DNA of 64,000 nucleotides from Serpula lacrymans var. lacrymans S7.9 (GCF_000218685.1 NW_006763295.1:2802882-2866881); one strand, 5' to 3'. Numbered from the stretch's first letter, positions 1-12,056 are shown. Made by a program: numbers and translations. Notes: generated by a model from the letters alone, not told the origin.

Positions 1-541
1 CCAGAACCAGGAGACATTCACCCTCGCTGTATGCAATGGCTGCCAGTTCCTCAGCCATCTCAGAGAGATAATCCCTGGAGCACAGGACTGGCCCGACTTT
101 AAACCAAATGCAAGTGAACGGTTTGAGGGCCGAGTGTCGATGGTGGAGATTGTTCCCGGTGATGTGACTCGCTCGTCGGTATTCCTGCGTGATATGGTCG
201 GCTCGAAATTCCCTGTTGCTGTAGCTCATGGTGAAGGTCGGGCGGCATTCAACGATGAAGCCCGCCAAAAATCGCTCGAATCTGCGGGGCTAGTTGCCAT
301 GCGCTACGTCGATTCCCAAGGAGTGCCAACAGAAATGTATCCTTTGAATCCGAATGGCAGTCCCGGAGGGATCACGGGAGTGCAGACCCCAGACGGGCGT
401 ATCCTGGCACTCATGCCGCATCCTGAACGGGTGGTCACTCTGGAGAGCAATAGTTGGTATCCACCCTCGTTTAAGAAGACATGGGGAGGTACAGGGCCTT
501 GGTTTAAACTGTTCCAAAGTGCACGAGCTTGGGTAAATTGA
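1..541 (+). CDS. ADE6: phosphoribosylformylglycinamidine synthase, C-terminal part (partial, 5' cut)
   Basis: The frame is open from base 2 to a TGA at 539-541 (about 179 residues), so the gene enters from the left. The product is the class I glutamine amidotransferase domain that ends FGAM synthase, the fourth step of purine synthesis, which supplies ammonia from glutamine to FGAR. The nucleophile elbow AVCNGCQF is near the start, and the histidine-glutamate part (MPHPERVV) near the end. The segment WGGTGPWFKLFQSAR is typical of the extreme C-terminus of the large one-chain enzyme of fungi and gamma-proteobacteria. No intron is needed here. The ATP-binding part lies outside the window. The family is clear; the symbol follows the usual fungal name. 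Confidence 0.93.
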   Translation, partial: QNQETFTLAVCNGCQFLSHLREIIPGAQDWPDFKPNASERFEGRVSMVEIVPGDVTRSSVFLRDMVGSKFPVAVAHGEGRAAFNDEARQKSLESAGLVAMRYVDSQGVPTEMYPLNPNGSPGGITGVQTPDGRILALMPHPERVVTLESNSWYPPSFKKTWGGTGPWFKLFQSARAWVN

Positions 542-968
542 GTCAAACGAAAGGATTGTATAACAAAGTGAGTTATATGTCCATCTGGCCGAGGCATTAT
601 TTCTCAAGGCAAACGATAGAAAATTGCAAACGCGATGGTGAAAAATAGCCTGGGTATCAAAATTGAAATGGTGACAAATGGGGCCTTGCTAGAAGTGTAT
701 TGGATTTAAATATTGAATGGGAATGTACATGTTACGATCGCTACATGTACAAGTGTTTTAGAAATAGAATGCGAGAAGTTAGCTGATAACTACCCAGGCT
801 TATAGAACACTTACTCTTGCACTTGCTTGTGCCTATGCTATGCTTACGCGAAAGGGATGCTGACTGTGGCCACGTGATTGGGAGGCTGTGGTGCATTGCC
901 ACCCGAACCGCTGTGCCTGTCGCTGGTTTCGCTGCGATACCACCCAAAGTTGGCGTCAACTCACCACC
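542..968. other. intergenic
   Basis: This gap lies between the FGAM synthase stop and the SNX3-like start. It holds no convincing gene. The short open frames on either strand show no family features. It probably contains the 3' flank of the left gene and the promoter of the right one. Confidence 0.5.
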
Positions 969-1689
969 ATGACCACCGTGTCGCCTTTTGCTCGCAGCTC
1001 TGCGTTCGATGAGCCTAGGATCACTGGGCGTGAGCAGACCGTAAGTCCAAGGATGCACTTCTCCCAGGTTCTTCCTGCATAAACACTGGCAAGCGAATTT
1101 CAGATCGAGGAAATGTACAGTGTACCAGAGAGCTTTTTGGAGATTGAGGTTCGCAATCCCCAGACTCACGGTAAGGAAAAAATTTACAATGCTGGCTACA
1201 TAATAAGAGCTTACGTCTTCTCTTGTTTAGGCTATGGCCGTAAGATGTATACCGACTACGAAATCGTTTGCAAGGTCTGTGGTCGTTTGAATGTATACTG
1301 AATGAGGTTCTCGCATGGCCATTGATGCATTTTTGGATAGACCAATATTCCTGCGTTCAAGCTACGTCATTCCTTGGTCAGAAGACGTTATTCCGATTTT
1401 GAAGCCTTCCGCGACGTCCTCGAGCGCGAATCCACCCGCGTCAACATCCCTCCCCTCCCCGGAAAGGTATTCACCAACAGATTCTCTGACGAGGTCATCG
1501 AGAGCAGAAGGGAGGGCTTGGAGCGCTTCTTGAGCATCGTCGCTGGTCATCCTCTTCTGCAGGTGAAGTTGTGTGGTTGACCTAGATCCTTATCTCTTTT
1601 TTACTAAATCCACCTTTCACTAGACGGGCAGTAAAGTTTTGTGCGCGTTTTTGCAAGATCCGGCTTGGGATAAGTCTCAGTGGATCTAA
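969..1689 (+). CDS. SNX3: sorting nexin SNX3/Grd19-like PX protein
   Basis: Five exons: 969-1040, 1104-1170, 1231-1274, 1341-1562 and 1624-1689. They join in phase to give 156 residues, the usual size of SNX3/Grd19. Almost the whole protein is a PX domain, which binds phosphatidylinositol 3-phosphate on early endosomes; SNX3 works with retromer to return cargo to the Golgi. The lipid-binding core [10 protein letters not shown] and the proline loop PPLPGKVF are intact, followed by the helix with RREGLERFL and the end [13 protein letters not shown]. The start is the first ATG of the exon reading [16 protein letters not shown], with a GTAAGT donor after it. The family call is firm; the membership of SNX3 rather than another short PX protein rests on length and the [11 protein letters not shown] stretch. 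Confidence 0.93.
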
Positions 1690-2213
1690 ATAACGAATTA
1701 GATCTCTTTACGCCCCTTTTGATGCCTTAGCAAACTTGTTGGATTTCTGTTTTCGCGTGGCCCCGTTTTAGTCATTATGCCCGCCCTTCCCTATTCTTGT
1801 ATATTTTATATTCGCGCTTTATGCCTACATTTCTGATTGTGTCGTCTGATTCCACTTTTCTATTTTGCACCACGGTGTGATGTGATCTCGTATGACCCTT
1901 CTAGCTTCTTCAAGACCTAAGATTATCCTTAACAGCTATAGAGGTCTCTTTCACGATCAGACTGGATGTGCTATCTAGGTATACGCTACCATGCATCAAC
2001 CCTGTTAAAACTGCAGATACAACATTCCGCCCGATGGTAAGTGCAATTGCTCAAGGCCCATTGATTTTATCCTTAGTCCAACGTAAGGGGTTCTGGCACT
2101 ACGAGCACCCGCCAGAAAATCAAGTCCATTAATGCTGACTGAGCCCTACACTATGACACTGAGACGTGTGGTTCATGAACGACAATATCCATGACAGATC
2201 TGTTCATAACCAT
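1690..2213. other. intergenic, convergent 3' flanks
   Basis: The stretch is AT-rich and lies between the tail-to-tail SNX3-like and Trs65-like genes. I see no gene in it; it probably holds both polyadenylation regions. Confidence 0.5.
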
Positions 2214-5200
2214 TCAGTCATCTACTCTGCTACAGAGCCATAAGATTGCTGTTACTGACCTCAAATTCATAGCAAACCCAGACTCTATATCCGTCAGCGT
2301 AAGAACCTCGACTGAATGTACACCGGGCTTCATCGCCATAAAATCCATTCGGACAGACTGACACGTTGATGGTCTTAGCGGGCTGGAAGAAGGCGATGAA
2401 GCAGTCAGCATCTATCTAGAAAACTCGGGGCCAAAAACAATGGACTGCCACATACCCAATCCGCACCCTGTTCTGAAGAGGCAGTATCCCAGGGGGAGAC
2501 GTTGCATTCTTCAACTCCTCTAACGATGCAGCGCCTCCTTCTCCCTTCCGCTCTGTCTTCCTCCTCCTGCGCAACGCAGCGTCGGGATAGCTCACTTCAA
2601 ACCGCCTCGTCCACGAACTCCTGTTGAACACGAAAATATCAAGCGTGAATTCTTCGTATGGGTATATTCGATCCGAGTTCTGAGGTGTCTTGCTCCTTCG
2701 TGTTGACTCTCGTGGGAGCAGCCCGACGGAGACGATGATAGGCTGGCTGGAAACTTCCGCAGGCACGTTGGCGTTTACTTCCTGAAGCCGGTCTGCAAAC
2801 GACGCCCCGATAACCGTCGGTCCAGGGGTGTGCGGAGAAGAAACGCCCATCCCCGTCCCACGCTCTCGGCGTATCTCGACGCTCGGACCTAGTGCACCCT
2901 GTTGGTTCGACATCGACGCTTGGGAGTAAGGAGTAGGGGGCACAGCGGCGGTGGCAGGATATGCAGGGTACGCCGGTGTGGGCGGCGGGGCCGCAAATTG
3001 CTCGACGGCGCCAGCCCCATTGGGATCGACTGCGCTGCCCGCCAAACTGCCGACCGAGCCAATGGACGGTAGCGCGCCGTATGACGTTGGTGACCGTGCG
3101 TATGCCTTCACCGCCACCGAAGGCGGCGTGAATGACCCTCTACCTGGGTGCGGCGAGACGGACTGCTCGCGGATGGAGGGGTTCAGCAACGTGGACGAGC
3201 GAAGGCTGGTCGATGCGCTACTCAGTGGTGGGTTGATCGCTCGTAGGGCGGTGATGCTCCCCGGGAGGGTGTGGCGTTTGCTGCCAGCGACGAGGTCTTG
3301 GGGGTGATGGGTGTCACGGGCGGTGTGTGGTGGGAATTGAGCTGGTGTGACGATGGGGTGCGTAGGGAACGGAGAGGGAGGTTCGGGCAGGGCGTTGTGA
3401 TTCCCGTACCACGAATCAGATGCTTCTTCGCGTGGTCGGGTGGATAAGTCTAATACACAGTTCCATCGCGAGGAAAACGTTCGAGTGGGATATGATACGG
3501 TAGCAGTCCCGTCATCTTCCTCAGACAAAGCCTCGCCTTTCGCGAAGGGCTTGCCGTTAATGTTGATCGTCACCGCGCGCTGCAGCTCTGTGCTCCACTT
3601 AGTTCCTGAACGCGCGTCTTTCCCATGTCCGGGTAACGAGAACGTATCCATGTCACCGGGGGGGTGCAGGAACGAAACGGCATAGAGTAAGTTATATTGT
3701 TCCATCGAGCCAATGGGGAGCGGGAACACGTGCTTTTCTGCCTCCTTCCCAAAGACACCTTCGCCCCAGCCTATCAGCGTAGCAGTAGCACCCTCGCCGC
3801 CGATATTGACATCAATGCTCTCGACAGAAAACCCCACCTCTGGCCCTGCGTCGCCCGAGTTCTCGATCTCGACACAGAGCACGACGGTATGCTCGTCGTT
3901 CCCCGCCTCCCTTTGATCGCGCTCGTCCTCCCTATCATCTACACTACCACTGTCACTGCTATCGCTGTCATCGGAGGTGGAGGTGGAGGAGTCGAGATCG
4001 TGGTTGCGAGTCTCAGGGAGGAGTACGTACGGCACGAACACGGTGCGCATGCGCACGCGAAAGCCCGAGACGGTGTGCATGGTCTTGCGAAATGATTTGC
4101 GAAGGGTGGGGTGGGTTGAGGTCTGGGCCTTTGTTGGCGAGGACGTTTGGGGCGATGAGGAGACAACGGGGGGGAGGGAAAATATTTGGCGGCGGGTGTA
4201 ATTTCCTATACGCGAGGATGGAAGATAAACTGGATTTGTCGTAGAAGAGAAGCTGGGTGCTGGGATATTTATGGTTGGTTTCGGGATGAAGGACAATTGC
4301 GAGGACACATACCATTAGAAAGCCCCTCTAATAGATTTACTTCTTCTAAGCCTTCAAGGTCATGCTCTCCGTCGGCCGTAGCATCGTTTATTCTACCAGG
4401 AAGAGAAGGCAGAAGATCATCTGTAGACGATTTGGATTCCATACTGGTCAAGAACGCGACGAATGGGTGCTTTGATTGAGTCATCGAAAGGGCTTTCTCG
4501 CGGAGTGTTGCTGATATTGTTAGGCAAAGTAGAGGATCTAGTATATTAAGACGCAAAAATGCTTCAAAAGAGAAATCAGTATGTACAAGGCTCAAGACAA
4601 GAGCATGACACGTACAGACGACAAGCGAAAGCCTGTATACAGCCACCCATGCACCATCCGCTTCAGAGAAGACTATGGTAAATTTCTCGTGAGAATCGTT
4701 CGACGCATCTTGGCCCCATATCTTGGCGATGAGAAGAGTCCCTTCCGCTTGCACATACTTCCTGTCGTTCTCTGCCGTGGAAGGGATGGGGTTGGGGGTG
4801 CTGGGAGGGAATATAGATGGGTGGGGTACGGTAAGGCGGGCTTTGGACTGTATGGATGTGGACCGCGGAGGTGCTGAGAGGCGAGCAGGGCTGAGTGAAT
4901 CGGTGTGTGATGCGGAACTTGGAGATATATATGTTGCCTCGAGGGACACTTGAATGTGGGCAAAGAAGTCGAGCAAAAGCTTGGGCACGCGCGAAGGTTC
5001 AGGTGGGGGATCGGAGGGAGGATGATCTACCTTTACTGTGAGGTAGACGTACAACTGCTCGTCTGATGGGATATTAGCTTGAACTCCAGGCAAACAGCGA
5101 TGGGACCCACCAAAGAAAGCCTGCCTTCTCTCAATGTGTTGTGCACCCAGCCCATTCAACCAGTCGTCTGCTGGTCCTGGCTCAGGAAACGAGACCGAGG

Positions 5201-5258
5201 TGTTTGGGATGGTAACTTGAAGGACACAGTTGTTGAATAATTGCTCAAAGGTAGACAT
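2214..5258 (-). CDS. TRS65: TRAPP II trafficking complex subunit Trs65-like
   Basis: Four exons on the minus strand: 5258-4616, 4561-4313, 4205-2456 and 2382-2214, all with matching phases, give 936 residues. The N-terminus carries a conserved block (VYLTVKVDHPPSDPP ... FSEADGAWVAVYRLSLVVS). The middle has acidic and proline/serine-rich linkers. The C-terminus has the Ig-like block typical of Trs65 (PYEEFTLDIFVFNRS; SVRMDFMAMKPGVHSV; LTLTDIESGFAMNLR). In yeast Trs65 belongs to TRAPP II, the Rab exchange complex of late Golgi traffic. The protein is longer than yeast Trs65, as is common in basidiomycetes because of the disordered inserts. The last exon is short and rests on the match of its peptide to the family and on a clean acceptor. 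Confidence 0.8.
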
Positions 5259-6550
5259 GTCGTATATGCTTGCAACACGACGGAAATGCTACAAACTATC
5301 AGATCTTTTGTAATTTGTGTTCTGTGGAAAGGAGCTAGAGTCTGCACGATGGTTTAGATATCGATGCCATGAACCAAGTGAACGGGGTTGCCTTTGGTCA
5401 GAAATTTCGTGTTCTCCCCTAGTTGGACCAAAATGTAGACAGGATACAGCTGAACGTGAGTAAATAAGAACATTGTTGGGCGCCTAATCTTTTACGTCGC
5501 TTTCAATGTTTCTGCTTTCATTTTATCGTCGTTCGTCATAGTGAATGTTATTTTCAACGTAGAAGAGAGTCCGAACTGCCGTCCGTCTGACCATCACACC
5601 AAAAGGTGATAACGTAGATTCCGGGCTCATGATTATAGGCAAACACAATTTCACTCATTATCTTTGCCGAGACATGTGTAGATGACATCCGCTATGATCT
5701 GGATGAAGGTGAGTTGACTCCTCAGACTGTTCCGAGACGGTATTTTACGACTGTGCAACGGGGTATGTATACTTTGGTGGTCGTGATATCTGAAGCTCCC
5801 CTAGCGCGGTGTCTTCGCCGTTTATGCAGCCAGCGAGGTTCTCGTGCAATCCATCGCCCATCCACAGTTCTAAAGGTGAGCTTATTTCAGTGATATGGCC
5901 CATCCATCTTATTTCAGATCGACGACACCGACACAGGTTCTCAGTGATGCAACGCATTTTTCAAGAGGCCATCCGATGTTTGATTTATGATTTCATAGTA
6001 TTTGGTGAGTGCCATTTTTGCAGTTCCGATGTGGCCAGGGAGAACGAAAGCACAATTGGAAGCGTTGTCAGTGCAGAATTGTTCAATGTCATATATGACT
6101 GGGATTACAGTCCCAGGTCAGAGTGCAAAACGACAAGTCCACCCACCTGGAAGGGAATAAGACTTGCGATAATTCTTCTGTACGCAAGAGTGTTGATTTC
6201 ATGTTTGATATGCTTGTGCTACACGCAACATGCAGTTGGTAGTGATAAGCGCTTGCGTGTGAATTGTATCATTTCAGCATATTTACACTAGCACCTCCAT
6301 GCACATTTCTTTCATTTTTACTATCTACTATCTGTAACAGTCGGCAAGCCTTTGCACTGCTAATCAAGCATGTATTCGACAAACTGCCACCTGGAAATGG
6401 CACGCTCACTGACACCAGCCAGCTCCATCGTGGCCCCAAGGTACGGCACCACTCAGGCCCTTCTTACCTTTCAAGTTCACCCCAGACTTCATAACATTTC
6501 AGTGACATTTCGCGGCCCACCCCCTCCTACCTTGTCTACAGGCAACATCC
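5259..6550. other. intergenic, no supported gene
   Basis: About 1.3 kb separates two divergent genes. A 160-codon open frame (5809-6291, plus) and splice-like sites near 5876 and 5918 occur, but the peptides show no family feature and joining them meets a stop quickly. It may hold the two promoters or a degraded gene. Confidence 0.4.
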
Positions 6551-7856
6551 ATGGTTATCTCAACGTTGTTGATCTGGCAAGTGTTGTGGCTCTCCTTGAG
6601 CCGCGCACGTGCTCCGTCCGCGAGCAGCAGCAATATTGGTATCAGCCCTCGAACCGTTACAAACACTTCAAAAGCGGGGCTGGCTTGGGCTAACGGAGAT
6701 TATGTCAATATAAGACAGTTCCTCTCCACAGGAAAGGTCTCCTGGTGCGTAGATCTTCTCTTTCTGATCCCTCCCAATCAAGCATCACGATCATTCGACT
6801 TCCAACTTAAACTGTGAACGCAGGTACTACACATGGTCTCCTCAACCGGTCAACACATATATCGAATTCGTCCCCATGCTCTGGGGCCAAAACCAAGCCA
6901 GCCAGTTTGCTTCATCCATCAACGAGACTATACAAAACCAGCACGTTACTGCCATCCTCGGAATGAACGAGTACGGTACACGTTCCCTTCTTGATCCCTT
7001 AATACAACCAATTGACGATATCCTCTTCTAAAAGGCCTGAACAGTCCGCTCAGTCGAACATCACTCCTGCCGAAGGTGCTCAGATGTGGAAATCATACCT
7101 GGAGCCACTGCGTGCACAGGGCGTTCGCCTCGGGAGCCCAGCACCGTCCAGCGCACCCTCTGGAAAAACGTGGATACAAGACTTCCTTACCGCTTGCGAG
7201 GGCGGGTGTACCCTAGACTTCATCGCTCTCCGTGCGTATCCAATATTCCCCCCTTTTTTCTATCCCTCCCGAAAAAGAAACCACTCAAACAGAAAGGGGC
7301 GAGCAGATTGGTACGACGTGAATGCGACTACTTTCGAAGCCTACCTTTCCGACTTCCACGATACCTTTCAGCTCCCGATCTGGGTAACGGAATGGGCATG
7401 CCAGAACTTCAACGACGTGAACGCGCAGTGTTCGTACGAGGACATCGTGGCGTTCATGAACGCGACGCAGGGGTTCATGGACGCATCCGAGTTCGTCGAG
7501 CGGTACGCATGGTTCGGCGCGATGAAGAACCTGCAGGGCGTGAATCAAGTAAGCGTCTCTCCTCTTGACCGTTTTGCACTGGCGTGCGTGATGATCTCGA
7601 AACAAGCGTTATATATTCATAAACTTGCCTGTGTTTAGGATGACGCGCTTATGGACGGAAATGGGAGGATAGATAACCTGGGGGAACAGTATATTGGTGC
7701 GACAGCCGGGTGCTCCCCGGTCCTCGCGAGCGCTTGGAGCGTACAAATCGCGCTGGTGATCATTTCACTATTTTCCAGCATAACAATATTTCTTTGATGA
7801 CATAGGGTTCCGGGTGTGTCGAAGCGGCTCAAGCCTCGAGTTTTATCCGAAACTAA
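6551..7856 (+). CDS. secreted GH128-type glycoside hydrolase (endo-beta-1,3-glucanase-like)
   Basis: Six exons: 6551-6744, 6824-6970, 7035-7231, 7307-7548, 7639-7755 and 7806-7856, giving 315 residues. The N-terminus is a signal peptide (MVISTLLIWQVLWLSLSRARA), so the enzyme is probably exported. The rest is the single TIM-barrel catalytic core of the GH128/Asl1 group. The likely acid/base glutamate is in GMNEPEQ and the nucleophile in LPIWVTEWACQ; the aromatic strand WYYTWSPQ and the LHWYDVN strand are also present. Family members cut beta-1,3-glucan in fungal walls. Two possible N-glycosylation sites (NET, NAT) are visible. The first ATG with a good signal peptide was taken as start. Substrate is inferred from the family. 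Confidence 0.88.
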
Positions 7857-8500
7857 TAGGCACACAGGTCGTCGAGTTCACGTACAGTCCACGGCGATTA
7901 GTCTGAAAACTCCCTATTATCGATCCTCTGCTCCTTCCCCCCCTCTTGTCGACGCATATGTATTTCTATTCCGCCATCTACAAGAAGGATTGATTCCATC
8001 ACAAACTATGTCACTACGATCACCTCACAGCCTAAGCTGGGGTGTATCACATTAACAGCCCTATTCGACAGAACTAAGCTCATCTTGTTAAATACTATAC
8101 CTTTACTTCGTATAAGCAAGGGGTCACATTTGAGGTTTATATAGAAATTGTAGTTTCTAATAGTCATCATGTCACCAATGCATGCCTCACTCAAATTCCA
8201 TTTGTAGTTGGTTAGAGGTTATTGAACTAGGTACCACGTAACAAGAGAATTACAAGGGGAATAGTGATCTAAACAATGTCTGTCCACGCATAAAGCAGAA
8301 AAGTCCATATCCACAAATGATGTACTCGTCACTCAACCATTAATCAGTACCTCGGTGTCTTCCTGCGAAAAGAGCCTTCCGCTAAAGCACAAAAAAGCAG
8401 TCAGCGTAAATCGCCATCCTCAAATGACAAATTGCTTCATCACACGCACCGTCAGGTGAGTCACCTGACAATTTGGGCTGTAAGAAGGAGCACTGCAGCT
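7857..8500. other. intergenic, convergent 3' flanks
   Basis: The gap lies between the tail-to-tail GH128 and four-pass membrane protein genes. It is AT-rich and has no supported gene, but contains a perfect inverted repeat at 8451-8469. Confidence 0.5.
8451..8469. promoter_or_regulatory. perfect 19-base palindrome centred on TGAGTCA
   Basis: Bases 8451-8469 read GTCAGGTGAGTCACCTGAC, a 9+1+9 perfect inverted repeat. Its centre, TGAGTCA, equals the consensus bound by Gcn4/AP-1-type bZIP factors. It lies just after the stop of the four-pass membrane protein gene, close to an alternative splice acceptor, so it could also be a small RNA hairpin. Function is inferred only. Confidence 0.35.
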
Positions 8501-9644
8501 TCACAACTCACCGGGATGACCCTGGATCGCAGCTGGCTCCTGCACGCCTCCATATCCCCCGGCGCCCCCTGCCCCTACACCAGTGTAATAACTTTGCCCG
8601 TACGGCGTCGGCTGGGGATCCTGTGTATATACACCCTTCGGGTCGGACAAGGGGTACGTTGTGGGCGCATAACCGCCATCCATGTACTCCGAGCTCTCCT
8701 TCTGCATGGGCGCATTCATAACCGTCGATGCGCCGCTTTCATTCCTGTGGTGCCCAAACCCGCGAGCATCTCTACCGCCGCCGAGGTGATCTGTAGAGGG
8801 CCTAGAATCCCAAGGATCACCGCGGTCGCCCATAGCGATATCATTGGTAAAGGGTTTAGTGGAGTCATCGAGAGAATCGTACATGGCATGGTCGTGCCTC
8901 TGAGAAGACCCGTACGAGGACACAACGATTGAGAAGTAGCTCTGAATTGGTGACATTAGGCAGGGTATAAAGGAATGAGGCTACTGCTTTTAATCTTCAG
9001 TAGCCCAGGTCAAACGTACCTGTGTGATAGCGAAAAATACCCATGCCCCTCCCATCAAGCCGACATCGACCCACGAGAAGATATTGCAGAGTGTCTGCCC
9101 TTCAGATGACGTTGATGATGAGCCGGACACAGGAAAGAACTTCTTTTCGCAATTAGACTGAGCCGTGGAATGGCGAGTGGCAGAGATGATGACCCATGCG
9201 ATGGCGATGGCGAACGCGGCGACAGAGACTATGAGGTGTAGAGTGACATATCGACGGTATAAAATTGGTTTCTCCTGCGTGGGTTTGCGAATTGTCAAAA
9301 TGAATGGAATGGGTGAGTGTATATAGGGTGGAACAATCCATACCTGAGCTACACCCATAAAACCTAGCAGCTGGATGGCAGCTGCTATGTAGCAAACAAT
9401 GGCGAAAAGCCAGGGTGCAAAAGACGGTGTTGCAGCACCGACAACTACAAAGAACAAAAGCCAGATGCAAAAGTCAGTATCAATGTACTACTGACGGTAC
9501 GAAGTGTGGGGAAATCGCACTTTCAGGCGTTGCGACAGAGAGCGTAGCTACGACAACTCCAAGCACGAATTGTTCAGTTAAAGTGGCATAGATGCCTGGG
9601 TTGACGAGGGGAATGGCACAGCAGCAATATTCTCTTGGTTTCAT
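8501..9644 (-). CDS. four-pass transmembrane protein, conserved in basidiomycetes, function unknown
   Basis: Four exons: 9644-9521, 9444-9344, 9274-9020 and 8941-8501, giving 306 residues. The first 160 residues hold four hydrophobic segments: about 25-42 (QFVLGVVVATLSVATPEI), 53-73, 85-105 and 140-160 (VDVGLMGGAWVFFAITQ). A cysteine-rich start (MKPREYCCCAIPLVN) could be lipid-modified. The remaining half is a polar tail rich in G, S, P and Y, probably in the cytosol. The layout resembles tetraspan-type fungal membrane proteins, but I cannot name a family. The end is uncertain: the frame stops in GHPGEL, but a GTGAGT donor and a TTACAG acceptor would give an alternative end HPAQIVR with a stop at 8461-8463. 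Confidence 0.72.
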
Positions 9645-10123
9645 GGTTGCTGAAGGGAATGTCGATGGTTATGGTGTTTGGATACTTGAGCACTTGAGTG
9701 TTCGTGCCAGGCCTGCGGAAAGACTGTGGCGTGCGGTGTATACAGCATTGGAGTGGGAGCAGTGCAGTCGTGCGAGTGAGGATGTCACAAATGTGACGCT
9801 GCCACCCTAAATATTGTCCAGTTTGACGCCCAAGGTATCAGCGCATGGCAACTACTTCTACCAGAAGCTCTCAAGGATCATGCCTCCTCCGCATCTCCGC
9901 AGTACAATGATAAGCTTGTTGGAGTCCGACTCTTGGTTTTTTTCTTTGAAAGACTTTTCGGACCATGGAAGGCAACATTTGCTTGTACACCCTATTGCAT
10001 ACGAGCGTCTACTGCTGGAGATAAGGTCTGGCTTTTCTGCTGGTGGTGTCGCCGTAGGGAGCAAAGAAGAACAAGCTCAACACGCCAAGGTCCACCAATT
10101 GGGTCTACTTTATAGAAATAACC
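9645..10123. other. intergenic
   Basis: This holds the upstream region of the four-pass protein gene and the 3' flank of the next minus-strand gene. A plus-strand frame from 9814 runs over the opposite-strand exons and is regarded as a shadow. Confidence 0.45.
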
Positions 10124-10783
10124 TCATGTGCGTTTGTAAGGATAGAGTCCATTTACATCGAATACTAGTACTACTGAAAGGAACCCAGTTCGCTCTAACA
10201 CGGGACCTACGCCTGCATCAAATGCCCACGTATCGCGCCCTTCCTTCGAGGAACATAAGGAAGCGATTCTCTCCGCGATGGCTGATGCCCCCAAAACCAA
10301 GGGAAATGCCAAAAAATGCATCAGTTTTCCATACCTCACCCTGTGTCTTCCTGCGAAACTCTGGCCCGTACATTAGGCCCTTTTGCGTGATGGTTGCAAG
10401 TGCATGATCACTGGCGCATACGACGTTAACTCCTGCTTGAAATATCCCGAGAATAAAGGGCTTGCGACCAACAGCCGCCCAGTCACGAACACTCAATGTG
10501 CCCATCTGTTCTCGGAATCAGCCCAAGACGCTAACCAGCTCGGTGGTTTTGATGTTGATTTCGGCCTATATCAGTCCTATGCAGGAATCCTCAGCTACCG
10601 CTTTCACAATTTTAAAGATGTTTGGTCTGGAGGGTACAGTTCGAAGAAAAAATCCTTGGCGGTCAAGTAAACAATCTGTGCCAACGTGCTCTTTATGGCC
10701 TCATCTCCGCGCGATGCTTTGATCACTTTCACATCTCGTTGGAGGAGGCTCCCAAGCAAGCCAGTTCTTTCTTCCGTTTCCAT
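10124..10783 (-). CDS. conserved-looking protein of unknown function, about 151 residues
   Basis: A three-exon model fits: 10783-10638, 10491-10340 and 10281-10124. The blocks look like a real protein because they are in phase across a good GTGAGG..CAG intron: IKASRGDEAIKSTLAQIVY and LTAKDFFFE in exon 1, VRDWAAVGRKPFILGIF and ITQKGLMYGPEFRRKTQ in exon 2, and AIAERIASLCSSKEGRDTW in exon 3. It is mostly helical and amphipathic, with no signal peptide or clear membrane segment. I do not recognise the family. The first intron is the weak part: its acceptor is not well defined, and the last 25 residues may be wrong if a further exon exists. Confidence 0.45.
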
Positions 10784-12056
10784 TTGCTTGACCCCAGTCT
10801 CGCTCCTCTACAGCGGCAGCATAGCCCAACACTGACAACGTTCGAGCTTCCGACGACGTGCGTTTCTCCCTCTCGAAGCGGCCTCCTCCTCGTGTCGAGA
10901 TCCGGACATGGTGGCGGATTTCAGAAGGGCGAGGATGGCCCCCCCTCCCCTGGACTGCCGGACCGAATCCTGTCGATGAATCCCATTCGTGCGGCCTGTG
11001 CTCGCGTTGCGCACTTGTCCGCAGCCGCCGAGCAAATTGACCCCACTACTTTGGGATCGAGAGGGACACGGTGGTCATGGCAGAAGATGGGAGCAGTGCA
11101 TGTTTTCTTGGCTCGGTGTTGTCGCGTATGACTGTCAATGCCTAATGCACGTTTGAGAAGCTTTTTCGTTTGAGGCTGTATGAGCTCGACTATATAGGTG
11201 ACTTGGCAATCGTAGGTTTGAACAAAGGTATTTTGACAATCCCAAGAAAACCCAACTTTTTCACCATCCAGACTAGACTTTATTTTATTACCGAGTGTCA
11301 CACCTGAAACTCTGACTTACTCTCAAAAAAAACTCGACAAAATCACACAACGCAGGCCATCAAAAAAACTATACATTTTGACCAAAACTACCAGACAAAA
11401 AGGTACTATGACCCTGTAGCAAAAACTAGATGCGAGATGATGAGAGAGAGAGGGAACGGGTGCCGGGCAAGCAACTAGAGAGATCGCGCGCGAGAGACGG
11501 GAGTGGGAAGAGACTTGGGGAGAAAATATACAGATGAGCAAAAAAAGAAAAAAGAGAAAGAAAACGGAAACACCGGCAGCGACAGATGGATATATAACAA
11601 GCTTTGAATAATGCGGGAATGAGGACCGATGGGAATGGGGGAGGGATGATAACGTGGGGAGTGAGATATATAAGTATTTCTGGTGTATATAGCACAATAA
11701 AACGAAACAAAAAGAATAGGGGAAAGAAGGGGATCACATAGTCGGGCCCAACACCTTCTCCAATCGTAAGATCAGATCTAAGTCAAAGCTCAAACTTGCC
11801 TCCTACCCCCCAAGAAATTGAGTTGCAGGAAAAAAGCGTACAGGTGAAACAAATAGAGATCGAGCATAGCATACACAAGCGCAAACCCGCCTGCATGCCT
11901 TGTCATCAGAGTGTCCGAAGTTTGCCGTTTCAGAATTTGTACCGAGGGTCTTCTATCCGTCATAGATGCGTCGCCATTGTCCATAGCTGCAAGTGCGGCT
12001 ACACTAGGGACGACTTCGTCTCTGGCGTCCTCGACATGAACTTCAGGTGTATCTAG
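10784..12056. other. intergenic with purine-rich low-complexity stretch
   Basis: About 1.3 kb without a supported gene. Bases 11,430-11,740 are strongly purine-rich on the plus strand (GAGAGAGAGGGAACGGG and similar); the pyrimidine-rich minus-strand frames there are an effect of composition. It lies 3' of the BCS1-like gene and 5' of the 151-residue gene. Confidence 0.45.

Noticed and set aside
5809..6291. A 160-codon plus-strand frame as a gene
   Set aside because: No family feature, and the nearby splice-like sites do not extend it sensibly.
9814..10407. A 197-codon plus-strand frame
   Set aside because: It lies opposite the exons of the 151-residue minus-strand gene, whose blocks look more protein-like and are split by a good intron.
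11323..11737. Two overlapping minus-strand frames of about 100-124 codons, rich in F, S and L
   Set aside because: They are a product of the purine-rich composition of the plus strand; there is no domain or start context.
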